DNA of 64,000 bases from JAICSD01 sp963836665 (GCA_963836665.1 CAWIKL010000004.1:124001-188000), one strand, 5' to 3'; shown: positions 25,400 through 34,884, numbered from the stretch's first letter. Translations and numbers: made by a program. Notes: generated by a model not told the origin, from the sequence alone.

Positions 25400-27919
25400 C
25401 TACTCCGTCCTGAGCGCGAGAATCGGATCGATCTGGCTCGCGCGTGTCGCCGGAATCAGGCCCGCCAGCGCGGACACGATGCTGAGCAGGACGACGGTCC
25501 ACACGGCGATCACCGGGTCGTGTCCCTTGATGCCGTAGAGCTGACTGGCGACATAGCCGCCCAGTCCCAGGGCGGCGGGGATGCCGATCGCCAGGCCGAC
25601 GGCGAGCAGCCCGAGCACCTCGCGCATCACCATCCAGATCACGAAGCCGGGCTGGGCGCCGAGCGCGAGGCGGATGCCGAGCTCCTTCCTGCGGCGCGCG
25701 ACGACGAACGCCATCACGCCATAGAGGCCAATCGAGGCCAGCAGCGTGGCCAGCAGGCCGAAGCCGGCTGACAGCATCGCGATCAAGCGGTCGGTCAGCA
25801 GTGTCTCGTCGAGCTGCGCCTCGAGCGTCTTCACTCCGTAGACCGGAATCGCGGGATCGAGCTGGCGGACTTCGTTGCGGATTTGCGAATAGGTGCCGGC
25901 CGACGAGGCGAGCGTGCGCAGGTAGAACACCGAGCTGCCCTTGCCGTAGAAGGGAATGAACACCTGGCGATGCACCCCCTCGCGCGGACCCTCATACAGC
26001 GAGTCGCCGGCGACACCGATGATTTCGATGTTGAGCTTGGATTTCGGCCCGCCGCCCCACCCGATGTGTTTGCCGACGGCGCTCTGGCCGGGGAAGAAGT
26101 GGTCGGCGAAGCGACGGTTGACGATGGCGACACCGCGCCAGTTGGGGACGTCATCGGGGATCGCGGACGCATCGCTGTCCTTGAAGTCGCGCCCCTCGAC
26201 GAGCGGGATCTGCATCGCCTGGAAGTAGCCCGGCGAGAGCGCGTTCATGAACGCCTGCATGTCCTCGCCGTCTTTGGCGGTGTGCCCCTCGACCGACATC
26301 GAGCTGTCCCACTCGTCGCCCGACAGAATCGGCACGGTGGCCTGGCCGACCGACTTGATGCCGGGCATCGCACGCAGGCGATCGATCAGGTTGCGGTAGA
26401 ACACCTGCCCGCGCTTGTCGTCGTAGCCGCTCAAGGCAGGAGAGACCTGGAACGAGACGAGGTTGTCGAGTTGCACGCCGGTGTCGGTGGTCTTGAGGTT
26501 CTGCAGGCTGCGCACGAACAGGCCGGCGCCGAAGAGCAGCAGGAAACTGAGCGCGACCTGCAGCGTGACGAGTCCCTTGCGGAGGAAGAGCGAGCCGCCC
26601 GTCCCGGCGATCGATCCCATCGTGTCTTTCAATGTCGTCCACGGGTCCGGGCGACTGGCGCGCAGCGCCGGCAGCAGCCCGAACACGATGCCGGTGACGA
26701 ACGTCAACCCGAGCGTGAACCCCAGGATCCGCGCGTCGGGATGCGGGGTGATGAGCAGCGGTTGATCGCCGGTCGGAATGAACGAGAGCAACGACCGCGT
26801 CAGCAGGAATGCGATCAGCAAGCCGAGCGCTCCGCCGGCGCACGAGAGGACGACCGACTCGACGAGCAGCTGGCGCACGAGACGGCCGCGCGAGGCGCCG
26901 AGCGAGAGACGGACCGCGATCTCGCGCTGGCGCGCGAAGGCGCGGGCGATGAGCAGGTTGGCGACGTTGGCGCAGGCGATGAGCAGCACCAGCCCGACCA
27001 TGCACATCAGCACGATCAACGCCGTCGAGAAATCATTTCTGAGCGGCGAGTATCCCAGGTCCGCCTGAGTCACGAGCAGTCGCCCTTTCATGAACTGGGT
27101 GCGCGAGTATTGCGACCACTCCTTGGCCGCCGGCAGCGTCATTTCATAGGCGCGGATCTGCATGAACAAGCCCTGGATCGGCGCGGCGGCCGACTGCACC
27201 GTGTAGCCCGGCTTCAAGCGGCCGAACATCTGCACCCAGCGGGAGCGGCGATCGTCGGCGTGCATCCACGCCCATTCCGGCATCAACGTCGGCATCATCA
27301 GGATCGGCACGCGGATCTCCGGTGAGCGCGACGGATCGAGGCCCGCGAACCCCTCCTGCGAAACGCCGACGATCGTCATCGGGTAGTCGTTGACGCGGAT
27401 CTTCTTGCCGATGACGTTGGGATCGCGCGCGAAGCGCCCCTCCCAGTAGGCGTAGCTGATCACGGCAACCGGATGTCCGCGGTAGACTTGGTCGTCTTCC
27501 CGCGAATTGAACACCCGGCCGGCGGCGGGCCTGACGCCGAGCATGCTGAAGTAATTTCCCGAGACCATTTCGCCGTCGACCCGCTCGGTCGTGTTGTCGA
27601 TCGCGACCGACGCCTCGAAGAGCCGCCGGCAGATCGTCTCGGACAGCGGCTCCGCCTTCTGCTGAATGTCCTGGTAGAGCGGATAGGAGTGCATCCGCGC
27701 CCCCATGTTGCTCCCCATGTTGCTGCCCTGCTGGTAGAGCATGACCAGCTGCTCGGGGTGCGAGACGGGGAGCTGGCGCAGCAGGATCTGGTCGATCAGC
27801 GTGAAGATCGCCGTATTCGCGCCGATGCCCAGGGCCAGCGACAGGATGGCGACCGTGGCGAAGAGGGGGCTGCGGCGAAGGCCGCGCACGGCTAGGCGGA
27901 GATCGGACAGCGTGCTCAT
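25400..27919 (-). CDS. ADOP-type ABC permease (second copy)
   Basis: An 839-residue permease with N-terminal helix (RLAVRGLRRSPLFATVAI), MacB-type periplasmic core domain, FtsX block at about residues 280-420, second periplasmic domain, and C-terminal FtsX block ending RASQIDPILALRTE. It is the same architecture as the 5391-7901 protein but clearly diverged. ATG 27919 overlaps the stop of the hydrolase gene upstream (ATGA); an earlier in-frame ATG lies inside that gene. No partner ATPase is adjacent. Specificity is unknown. Confidence 0.92.
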   Translation of the reverse strand: MSTLSDLRLAVRGLRRSPLFATVAILSLALGIGANTAIFTLIDQILLRQLPVSHPEQLVMLYQQGSNMGSNMGARMHSYPLYQDIQQKAEPLSETICRRLFEASVAIDNTTERVDGEMVSGNYFSMLGVRPAAGRVFNSREDDQVYRGHPVAVISYAYWEGRFARDPNVIGKKIRVNDYPMTIVGVSQEGFAGLDPSRSPEIRVPILMMPTLMPEWAWMHADDRRSRWVQMFGRLKPGYTVQSAAAPIQGLFMQIRAYEMTLPAAKEWSQYSRTQFMKGRLLVTQADLGYSPLRNDFSTALIVLMCMVGLVLLIACANVANLLIARAFARQREIAVRLSLGASRGRLVRQLLVESVVLSCAGGALGLLIAFLLTRSLLSFIPTGDQPLLITPHPDARILGFTLGLTFVTGIVFGLLPALRASRPDPWTTLKDTMGSIAGTGGSLFLRKGLVTLQVALSFLLLFGAGLFVRSLQNLKTTDTGVQLDNLVSFQVSPALSGYDDKRGQVFYRNLIDRLRAMPGIKSVGQATVPILSGDEWDSSMSVEGHTAKDGEDMQAFMNALSPGYFQAMQIPLVEGRDFKDSDASAIPDDVPNWRGVAIVNRRFADHFFPGQSAVGKHIGWGGGPKSKLNIEIIGVAGDSLYEGPREGVHRQVFIPFYGKGSSVFYLRTLASSAGTYSQIRNEVRQLDPAIPVYGVKTLEAQLDETLLTDRLIAMLSAGFGLLATLLASIGLYGVMAFVVARRRKELGIRLALGAQPGFVIWMVMREVLGLLAVGLAIGIPAALGLGGYVASQLYGIKGHDPVIAVWTVVLLSIVSALAGLIPATRASQIDPILALRTE

Positions 27920-28752
27920 TGGTGCTTTGACGGATTCCGGCTGGCGAAGGTTGGCCGGCTGATCCACCCGGCGACATCGTTCCACACCTCAGGCGAGAGC
28001 TGGTGGTCGAGTCCCGGGTAGGTCCGCCACTCGAACGGCTGGCCCTGGGCCCTCAGCCGCGTCAGGTTGTCGAGCGTCGTCTGCACCGGGATGCTGTGAT
28101 CGTCGAGGCCCAGCAGCCACAGCGATGGCGTGTCGATGGCCGACAGCACCGGCACGGGATCGAAACCGGGCGCACCGTGAAACTGCGGCATCGCGGCGTT
28201 GCCGTCGGCCACCGGGCGTGACGTGTTTTCGACGATGTCGCTGTAGAACATTTCCTGGCCGACGCTGGACACCGGGCCGGACCACAGAATCATGAACGAG
28301 AGGCCGCCGAACTCGCGCGCGGCAAGTGGCAGGATCCAGCCGGCCTGGCTGGCGCCGAACAGGCCGATGCGGTGCGCATCGATCTCCGGCCGCGTCCGCA
28401 GGAACCGCACGCCGGCGGCGACGTCGCTCGCCAGTTGGGGAAAGACCCACGGGCTGTCCTTCGTGCCGACGAAGACGAACGTGCCGGTCGACTCACCGAC
28501 GCCGCGCTTGTCGAAGCGGAGCACGGCGTAGCCGAGCGCGGTGAAGTGCCGCGAGGCCCACATCAGCTGATCGCGGGTGACGCGGCCGGATCCGTGGCCC
28601 ATCACGACGGCGGGGAAGGGGCCGTGTCCCGATGGCAGGTCGAGCGTGAAGGCGAGCCGGACGTCGCCGTTGACGAAGTCGCGCGGAAGCGGCGGCGATT
28701 GGGACGCGCAGGCGACCGCGACGAGTGCGGCGGCGCCGAGAACAGATTTCAT
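27916..28752 (-). CDS. Exported alpha/beta hydrolase
   Basis: A 278-residue hydrolase with signal sequence MKSVLGAAALVAVACAS; the cysteine makes a weak lipobox. The dienelactone-hydrolase-like core shows oxyanion region VVMGHGSG, nucleophile motif GLFGASQAGW, an aspartate in LGLDDHSIP and a histidine in YPGLDHQLS. The substrate is probably an ester or acyl compound but cannot be named. It is coupled to the ADOP permease downstream. Upstream lies a heptanucleotide repeat array. Confidence 0.82.
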   Translation of the reverse strand: MKSVLGAAALVAVACASQSPPLPRDFVNGDVRLAFTLDLPSGHGPFPAVVMGHGSGRVTRDQLMWASRHFTALGYAVLRFDKRGVGESTGTFVFVGTKDSPWVFPQLASDVAAGVRFLRTRPEIDAHRIGLFGASQAGWILPLAAREFGGLSFMILWSGPVSSVGQEMFYSDIVENTSRPVADGNAAMPQFHGAPGFDPVPVLSAIDTPSLWLLGLDDHSIPVQTTLDNLTRLRAQGQPFEWRTYPGLDHQLSPEVWNDVAGWISRPTFASRNPSKHQ

Positions 28753-28793
28753 ATCTAGACGATACTAAATAAACAGCCGAATCTACACTCGAC
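28753..28793 (-). promoter_or_regulatory. AT-rich upstream region of the hydrolase with candidate -10 TAGTAT
   Basis: The stretch just upstream of the hydrolase ATG is noticeably AT-richer than its surroundings. It contains TAGTAT on the minus strand about 9 bases before the ATG. No Shine-Dalgarno sequence is evident. Confidence 0.3.
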
Positions 28794-28877
28794 CCATCGT
28801 CCATCGTCCATCGCCCATCGCCCATCGCCCATCGCCCATCGCCCATCGCCCATCGCCCATCGTCCATCGCCCATCGT
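28794..28877. repeat. Heptanucleotide tandem repeat, 12 units of CCATCGY
   Basis: Twelve consecutive 7-bp units read CCATCGC or CCATCGT with only the last base varying; a degenerate unit follows at 28878-28884. On the minus strand the unit is RCGATGG. It fills the space between the M24 peptidase stop and the AT-rich upstream region of the hydrolase. The 7-bp period is not a codon multiple, so it is not maintained as coding sequence. Confidence 0.95.
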
Positions 28878-28880
28878 CCC

Positions 28881-30140
28881 TCACCCAAATGGCTGGTCGA
28901 TCGCCGGACTCGGTTCCGTGAACCAGCGCGGACCGTCGGGCGTGACGTGCAGGCAGTCCTCGAGGCGGATCCCGAACTCGCCGTAAATCGCGATCATCGG
29001 CTCGTCGCTGAAGCACATGCCGGCCTCGAGCTTCGTGGTGTTGCCCTTCACGAAGTTCGTCCACTCATGGCCGTCGAGCCCAATGCCGTGGCCGGTCCGG
29101 TGGGGAAGGCCCGGCACCTTGTAGCCGGGACCAAAGCCGGCATCGGTAATCACCTTGCGCGCGGCGGCATCGACCGACTCGCAGGTCGCACCGGGGTGCG
29201 CGGCGGCGAACGCCGCCGCCTGCGCTCTCTTCTCGAGATTCCACACGTCGATCTGCCGCTGCGATGGCTTGCCGAACACCACCGTCCGCGTAATGTCCGA
29301 CTGGTATCCGTTCCAGCTGACGCCGTCGTCGATCTGCACGACGTCCCCATCCTTGAGGCGCTGCGGCTCGATACTGCCGTGCGGAAACGCCGTATATTGC
29401 CCGAATGAGACCGACACCGCGCCGTTGGCCCCCATCGCGCGGTACGCCGCGGTGATGTTCGAGGCGAGTTCCCCTTGCGTCATGCCTCCGTGCAGCGTGC
29501 CGAGTCCGGCCTTGAACGCCGCGAGCGTGATGTTCATCGCGTATTGCATGTTGGCGATTTCGGCGGCCGACTTGATCATCCGGCAGCCCGCGGTGACGGG
29601 CGTGGCCAGCACGACTTGTGACGCCGGGGCGGCCTTGGCGAGCCCGTCGGCGATGAAGAAACGCACGCGCTCTTCGACGCCGATCTTCGCCGTCGAGACA
29701 CCACGATCCTTGAGGATGCCGCCGACGAGCGCCGTGGCGTCCTCGTCTTCCTGCCACACGCGGACATCGTTCGAGAACTTGATCACTTCCCGCGCACGCT
29801 GCTCCTCGAACCCGGGCGCGACATAGGCGACGTCTCCCTTGGCCGGAATCACCAGCAGGAACGGGCGCTCGCTGAGTCCCCATCGCACCTCGACGAAGTA
29901 GGACATGCTCGTGCCTCCCTCGAGCACGATCGCGCCGATGCCCCGTTCGGCCATCAGGCGCTGCGCTTTCGCAAGGCGTGCGAGACGTTCGTCGCTCGTA
30001 ATCGGCGGCGCCGGATTCGGCAGCGGCGTGAGCGAGGTGATCGACGCGGGCACGTTGTTCCCAGCGGGCGTCCGCACCTGCGTCGCGGCCACCGCGCCCA
30101 TCATCGAAGTCTGTACGAACGTCCGCCGTGACATCTCCAT
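28881..30140 (-). CDS. Tat-exported Xaa-Pro aminopeptidase (M24)
   Basis: A 419-residue creatinase/aminopeptidase P-family enzyme. The N-terminus MEMSRRTFVQTS is a twin-arginine signal. The M24 catalytic domain (about residues 180-410) keeps the dinuclear metal ligands: aspartates in VQIDDGVSW and GYQSDITR, histidine in TGHGIGLDG, glutamates in FSDEPMI and GIRLEDCLHV. It probably removes N-terminal residues before proline in exported peptides. ATG 30140 has GGAG about 7 bases upstream. It diverges from the zinc-ribbon receiver gene. Confidence 0.92.
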   Translation of the reverse strand: MEMSRRTFVQTSMMGAVAATQVRTPAGNNVPASITSLTPLPNPAPPITSDERLARLAKAQRLMAERGIGAIVLEGGTSMSYFVEVRWGLSERPFLLVIPAKGDVAYVAPGFEEQRAREVIKFSNDVRVWQEDEDATALVGGILKDRGVSTAKIGVEERVRFFIADGLAKAAPASQVVLATPVTAGCRMIKSAAEIANMQYAMNITLAAFKAGLGTLHGGMTQGELASNITAAYRAMGANGAVSVSFGQYTAFPHGSIEPQRLKDGDVVQIDDGVSWNGYQSDITRTVVFGKPSQRQIDVWNLEKRAQAAAFAAAHPGATCESVDAAARKVITDAGFGPGYKVPGLPHRTGHGIGLDGHEWTNFVKGNTTKLEAGMCFSDEPMIAIYGEFGIRLEDCLHVTPDGPRWFTEPSPAIDQPFG

Positions 30141-30215
30141 GCAATGCTCCGTTGGTGACGACAGTGTAATTGAGGACGGTGTCGATCTTGCGAGCGGATG
30201 CGGAGACGTCGTGTG

Positions 30216-30722
30216 ATGGACATCCTCTGTCCGCGTTGCGGTACGCCGGCGACCCCTGCCGGCCATGAGGATGCGCGCGCATTCTATCGCTGCGAGATCT
30301 GTAATCGTGTGTGGATGATCGACCTTGCGCTCAGTACTTCGAGCCCCACCCGCGGCGCCGCCGCACGTGTTCTCGTCGTCGACGACTCCGATCAACTCGT
30401 CGACCTCCTCGGCGCGTGGCTCGAGGACGAGGGGTATCTCGTCACGACGGCCACGACAGGGATGCAAGCGCTGGCGGCCGTCTCTGCGGAGGTGCCCGAT
30501 ATCGTTCTCCTCGACCTGATCCTGCCGCCGCCCGACGGTTTTGCCGTGTGCCGCGCACTGCGGCAGTATCCCCGTCCGCCTGTGGTCATCGTCATGACCG
30601 GCATCACCGATCCGATTCGGCTGCGGCAGCTCGACGGTCTGGGCGCCTTGATGATCCTGCACAAGCCCCTCGTGCAGGAGTCGGTGCTCGATGCGGTATC
30701 GCGGGCGCGCCGCCGCCGCTAG
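30216..30722 (+). CDS. Zinc-ribbon plus receiver-domain protein
   Basis: A 168-residue protein. The first 35 residues form a small zinc ribbon (ILCPRCGTP...YRCEICNRVW, a CxxC...CxxC pair). A receiver domain follows with the acidic pair in VLVVDDSD, phospho-acceptor in IVLLDLILPPPDG, and the conserved lysine in LHKPL. There is no output domain. ATG 30216 has GGAG about 10 bases upstream; an alternative ATG is at 30198. The zinc ribbon may mediate binding to a partner or nucleic acid. Its stop overlaps the convergent murJ stop within CTAG. Confidence 0.78.
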   Translation: MDILCPRCGTPATPAGHEDARAFYRCEICNRVWMIDLALSTSSPTRGAAARVLVVDDSDQLVDLLGAWLEDEGYLVTTATTGMQALAAVSAEVPDIVLLDLILPPPDGFAVCRALRQYPRPPVVIVMTGITDPIRLRQLDGLGALMILHKPLVQESVLDAVSRARRRR

Positions 30723-32287
30723 TCGCGCAACAATTGATGCCTGACGTCGATGCCGGCGAGTGCCGCGCAGGCGAGGTAGGTCAGTGCGAAGGCCGGCAGG
30801 ATCAATCCGCCGCAAATCACCGGGTTCGACCATGGTATCGAGAGTTTGACGCCCCACGCGACCGCTGCGCCCGCCAGCGCCGCCGCCCACAACGTCAGCA
30901 TTCGCGCCACGGGCAGCCCGGTCCGGCCGATGCGGCCGTTGAGACTGTGCCGCAGCAGCGCGAACTCGATCCACCCGGACACGCCGGCCGATGCCGTCAA
31001 CCCGGCGGCGCCCCACATCGGCGGCACGCCGAGGTAGGGGGGAATCACCAGCGCGCAGACCCATCCGAGCCCCGTCACGAAGGCGATGCGGATGAGCGCG
31101 AAGTAGAGCGGCTTCCTGGTGTCGCCGAGCGCGTAATGCGCAACAGAATAGAGGCGCGATTGGGTGGACGCCACCAGGCCGACCGCCGACCCGGCGAGCA
31201 TGCCCCAGACGATCTGCGAGTCGTGCGCCCTGAAGCGTCCGTGCTGCAGCAACACGCCTGCGATCACGTCGCCGACGGCGGCAAACGCGACGGCTGAGGG
31301 CACCACGAAAAACGCCAGGCGCGACAGGCCGCCGTCGATCCGCTGGCGCAGCCGCGCCATGTCCGCTTGCGCGGCGTCGTGCGACAACGCCGGCAACTGC
31401 GCCGCCGACACCGAGATGCCGAACAAGCTCACTGGCAGCGTGTAGATTTGCGCGGTGCTGGTCAGCCCGGTGACGGCGCCCGTCGGCAGGAAACTGGCGA
31501 TGTACTGGTCGACGTAGGCGGAGATCTGGACCGACCCACGGCTGATGAGGACGGGGAAAAAATCTCGAATGGCGCGCCGCACCGGCTCCGACAACCCGAA
31601 TCGCCCGCCGGCCGATAGGCCGAAGGCCGTCGGAGCTTGCACGGCGAACTGCAGGAAGCTGCCGACCACGGATCCCCACGCCAGCATCACGGCCAGGTGG
31701 TCGAGATTGAACCGGCTTCCCGGGCCGGCGAGCAGCAGCGCGCCGATCATCCCGGCGTTCCAGGCGATGCCGGAAGCATACGACAGCAGGAACTTGCCGT
31801 GACTGTTGAGCACGCCGAGGCACCACGACGCTGCGACCAGCATCGCCGCGCCGGGGAAGAGAATCCGCACCAGACGGATCGTCAGCTCGCGTTTCTCGCC
31901 GTGAAATCCCGGCACGAGCGTCGGGATCAGCATCGGCGTGAGGAGCTCGCCGAGCAGCACCAGCACCGCCATCAGCAGCATCAGCAGCGCGAACACCGTG
32001 CGGGCGGTCTGCGCCGCGTCCCCCTCGCGCCCCTGCGCGCGCAGGCCCGCGTGGATCGGGATGAACGATCCCGACAGCGCGCCTTCGCCGAACAGGTTCT
32101 GCAGCAGGTTCGGAATGCGCACCGCGGCGCTGAATGCGTCGGCGGCGTCGGATTGCAGGCCGAAAAAGTAGGAAAAAATCGTCGTCCGCGCCAGCCCCGA
32201 CAGGCGGCTGGCCATGATCCCCGCCGCAACCATCGCGTCGGCGCGGACGCGGCGTCGCGGCGGCGTGCCGCTTGCGTTATCGGCCAC
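30719..32287 (-). CDS. murJ: Lipid II flippase MurJ
   Basis: A 522-residue MviN/MurJ-type flippase with about 14 hydrophobic helices. The conserved N-terminal helix-1 region reads GIMASRLSGLARTTIFSYFF, and a VRIPNLLQNLFGEGALSGSF segment is diagnostic for the family. It moves lipid II across the inner membrane for peptidoglycan synthesis. Its start lies inside the last 11 bases of the M28 peptidase gene, so it is probably cotranscribed with it. Confidence 0.94.
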   Translation of the reverse strand: MADNASGTPPRRRVRADAMVAAGIMASRLSGLARTTIFSYFFGLQSDAADAFSAAVRIPNLLQNLFGEGALSGSFIPIHAGLRAQGREGDAAQTARTVFALLMLLMAVLVLLGELLTPMLIPTLVPGFHGEKRELTIRLVRILFPGAAMLVAASWCLGVLNSHGKFLLSYASGIAWNAGMIGALLLAGPGSRFNLDHLAVMLAWGSVVGSFLQFAVQAPTAFGLSAGGRFGLSEPVRRAIRDFFPVLISRGSVQISAYVDQYIASFLPTGAVTGLTSTAQIYTLPVSLFGISVSAAQLPALSHDAAQADMARLRQRIDGGLSRLAFFVVPSAVAFAAVGDVIAGVLLQHGRFRAHDSQIVWGMLAGSAVGLVASTQSRLYSVAHYALGDTRKPLYFALIRIAFVTGLGWVCALVIPPYLGVPPMWGAAGLTASAGVSGWIEFALLRHSLNGRIGRTGLPVARMLTLWAAALAGAAVAWGVKLSIPWSNPVICGGLILPAFALTYLACAALAGIDVRHQLLRD

Positions 32288-33743
32288 TCGTCGCCGGCTC
32301 GGGTCGTGGAATGGCCTGATCGGTGTTGGCCGCCTGCCACGCGAACCACGCCATCACGATCGCATTCTGCTTGAGGTCCTTTTCGTCGACGCGCTCGTAG
32401 AGATCGACATTGGTGTGGTGCATGCGGACGTCGTAGTCCTTGTACTCCTGGATCGGATTGAAGCCGGGAATGCCGGCGGCGCGGAAACTCAGGTGATCGG
32501 TATTGCCGATCCCTTCGATCACGTTGCGCCGCGCGCCGGCGTCCCGGAGCGGCGCGAGCCAGCCGTCGAAGAGCACCTTCGCCGGCTCGCTGTCCTGCAT
32601 GTACCAACCGTAGATCGGCCCCGTCGCCGGATCGATGTTCAGGTAGACGAAGACCTTGTCGCGCGCCGCCTGGTTGCCGGGGCCGTCGTAGTGCTGTCTG
32701 ACGTAGGCCTTGGATCCGAGGAGCCCTTCCTCTTCACCGCCCCACAGCGCCACGCGAATGGTGCGCTTCGGGCGCAGCCCGAGCGTCTTGAGGATTCGCA
32801 TGGTTTCCAGCATCACCGCCACGCCGTCGGCGTTGTCCGAGGCGCCCGTGCCCGTATGCCACGAGTCGAGGTGTGCGCCGAGCAGGACGACCTGCGACGA
32901 CAGTTGGGGGTCTGCGCCGGGCAGGTCCGCGACGATGTTGTAGCTGTTGAGATCGTCGGTGACGTAGTGCGCTTGCACGTTGAGACGCAGCTTCACCGGG
33001 ATGCCGCGGCGCAGCATGCGCGCGATCATGTTGTAGTGCTCGCCGGCGAGCACGATCGACGGCACGGCGCGATCGCCACGATCGCTGCCGAGCACGAACA
33101 CGGTGCCATGCTCCCCCTCGCTGGTGCGGATCGTCACGGCGGGGCGGGCCGCCTGGATCAGGTCGCCGATGGCGCGCGCGTCGGCGGCGCTGGCGCGGGG
33201 CAGGACCGGCGCGGGCTGCCCGATGCGCACCGGCACATCCGACAGCGTCGGCTGCGGGCGGTCCTCCTTGATGAAGGCCGCGTCGGGTGACAGCATCACG
33301 ACAGCGCCGGCCAAGGTGTCCTTCATCGCCGTGACGTCGGCGACGCTGCGGCCGCCGGTTATAACCGGCGTCGCGACGACATCCCCCTTCGTCGACGCCG
33401 ACCACGCCTCGGCATAGCCGATGAGCGGCATGTAGCGCGGCTCGACCATCTCGACGACGAGATGATCGAGCTGCCAGCCGCGGCCGAACTGCCAGGCCTC
33501 GAGATGCGGCTCGGCGAGCCCGATTTCCTTCATGCGATCGCGCGCCCACTCGGCCGAGCGCTTGTAGGCGGGCGTGCCGGTGAGCCGCGGCCCCATGTCA
33601 TCGGTGAGCGTGGCGAAATACCCTGGCGCCTGCGAGCGGTTCAGTGCTTCGTCCCGGATACGGGCCAGGACGTCGGGCTGCGCGAAGGCCGTCACCGTGG
33701 CGGTGGCGGCCACGGCCAGGCCGGTCAGGACCCGACGCGTCAC
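32277..33743 (-). CDS. Exported M28-family metallopeptidase with PA domain
   Basis: A 488-residue secreted zinc peptidase. A signal peptide (VLTGLAVAATATVTAFA) precedes a protease-associated insert and the M28 catalytic core. Visible ligands are LLGAHLDSWHTG, ASDNADGVAVM, WGGEEEGLLGSK, NIDPATG and MHHTNVDLYERV. It resembles carboxypeptidase Q/aminopeptidase enzymes that act on peptides in the periplasm. It starts with GTG overlapping the stop of the small upstream gene (GTGA). It overlaps murJ downstream by 11 bases. Confidence 0.9.
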   Translation of the reverse strand: MTRRVLTGLAVAATATVTAFAQPDVLARIRDEALNRSQAPGYFATLTDDMGPRLTGTPAYKRSAEWARDRMKEIGLAEPHLEAWQFGRGWQLDHLVVEMVEPRYMPLIGYAEAWSASTKGDVVATPVITGGRSVADVTAMKDTLAGAVVMLSPDAAFIKEDRPQPTLSDVPVRIGQPAPVLPRASAADARAIGDLIQAARPAVTIRTSEGEHGTVFVLGSDRGDRAVPSIVLAGEHYNMIARMLRRGIPVKLRLNVQAHYVTDDLNSYNIVADLPGADPQLSSQVVLLGAHLDSWHTGTGASDNADGVAVMLETMRILKTLGLRPKRTIRVALWGGEEEGLLGSKAYVRQHYDGPGNQAARDKVFVYLNIDPATGPIYGWYMQDSEPAKVLFDGWLAPLRDAGARRNVIEGIGNTDHLSFRAAGIPGFNPIQEYKDYDVRMHHTNVDLYERVDEKDLKQNAIVMAWFAWQAANTDQAIPRPEPATSGR

Positions 33744-34039
33744 TGCGTGCCCTCGCGGATACGCCGGATCTTGGCGTCGCGATCGCTGGCGAACCGGTCC
33801 ATGTCGCGCCGGTACTCCTCGTCCATCTTCTCGGCCTCCGCCGGCTCGAACGTCGTCAGCCGCTTTTCGCGATGCAGGATCTGGCGTTCGGCGACGCGCG
33901 CTTCGTAGATGGATCGCGCCTCCGCGATTGCCGCCTTCTGGTCATCGGTCAGCTTCTGCTCGACGAAGCCGGCTTCCGCGTCCTTCTTGTGGAGCCGTTC
34001 CATCGCCAGTTCATACGCGCTCTTGGGTGTGTCAGTCAT
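33740..34039 (-). CDS. Hypothetical helical protein
   Basis: A 99-residue soluble, highly charged protein, mostly predicted alpha-helix, with no signal peptide and no family that I recognise. Acidic/basic heptad-like stretches (EPAEAEKMDEEYRRDMDRF) suggest a coiled coil. It overlaps the M28 peptidase start (GTGA) and lies 24 bases after the exported protein at 34064, so it sits inside an operon. Function is unknown. Confidence 0.7.
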   Translation of the reverse strand: MTDTPKSAYELAMERLHKKDAEAGFVEQKLTDDQKAAIAEARSIYEARVAERQILHREKRLTTFEPAEAEKMDEEYRRDMDRFASDRDAKIRRIREGTQ

Positions 34040-34063
34040 AATCTCATTCGAGGAGCGCCGCCG

Positions 34064-34810
34064 TCATCGCGGGGATCGCAGTTCGGGCGGCAACCGCACG
34101 ACGCTGATGTCCCAGCGGCGGCCGTTCTCCTGCCGCTCGGCGACGGCGATCGATGTGCCGTCTTCGGACCAGGCCGGCAGCGTGAAGTGTCCCTTGAGCA
34201 GGTGGGCCGCATCGCGGCCGTCCGCGGAGGCCACCCACAGATCCCCGCCGCCGTCGACGTAGGCAATCCGGTTCAATTCCGCCGGGGACCAGGACCACAC
34301 TTCGCCGTCGTAGGGCTCGACATCGTGGTCGCGTTCGTGGATCACCAGCTTGCCGAGGCGGAGCACCACCTTGTGCTGGATGCCGCCCATATCGACCGCA
34401 TTGCCGATGCGCTGGTCGAGGCCGCCGACGCCGTACATCGGCATCTTCGAATCCTGGTGACTCGTAATCGTGCCCAGGCCGGTTGGACTGGTGCGTTTCG
34501 ACTTGCGGGTCCAGTAGTCCATCGAGGCCGCGGTCTGTTCCGTCAGTTGCGCCAGCGTGGTCCCCACGGCGGGGACGACGAGATAGCGGCCCGACAGGGA
34601 GCCGTCGGAATTGGCGACCGCTCCCTGTAGCAGCAACGTGCCGTTGTCCCAGGTGATCTCCGATAGGACGCCGCCGTCGATCTGCTGCGCGGTAATGGTC
34701 AGGACGTGCTGACGCTCGACCAACGGGTCGGTCTTCGCGTTCCGCGTCTGGCTGGGCGCGCCGGCCGCCAGCGCAAGCGCCGCAGCGAGGGCGAGCGACA
34801 CAATGACCAT
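34064..34810 (-). CDS. Exported protein of unknown function with PD40-like C-terminal repeats
   Basis: A 248-residue protein with a signal peptide (VSLALAAALALAAGAPS). The C-terminal third has WD40/PD40-type phrases (WSWSPAELNRIAYVDGGG and LPAWSEDGTSIAVAERQ), so it is probably a partial propeller. The central region is not recognised. ATG 34810 is chosen because AGGGGA lies 5 bases before it; a GTG one codon upstream is closer to that site. It diverges from the TolB-like gene at 34898. Confidence 0.7.
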   Translation of the reverse strand: MVIVSLALAAALALAAGAPSQTRNAKTDPLVERQHVLTITAQQIDGGVLSEITWDNGTLLLQGAVANSDGSLSGRYLVVPAVGTTLAQLTEQTAASMDYWTRKSKRTSPTGLGTITSHQDSKMPMYGVGGLDQRIGNAVDMGGIQHKVVLRLGKLVIHERDHDVEPYDGEVWSWSPAELNRIAYVDGGGDLWVASADGRDAAHLLKGHFTLPAWSEDGTSIAVAERQENGRRWDISVVRLPPELRSPR

Positions 34811-34884
34811 CACGTTCCCCTATTATGACCAGCCTGCCGCGTTCCTGATCATCTCACGCCCGCGCACGCGCGCAAACGAAGCAC

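Noticed and set aside
28794..28877. CRISPR-like array
   Set aside because: Units are 7 bp with no spacers, and there are no cas genes.
28493..28888. Minus-strand frame coding RWAMGDG-type repeats across the heptanucleotide array
   Set aside because: The repeat period is 7 bp, so each frame simply cycles; the frame has no ribosome site and continues into the hydrolase gene in a shadow frame.
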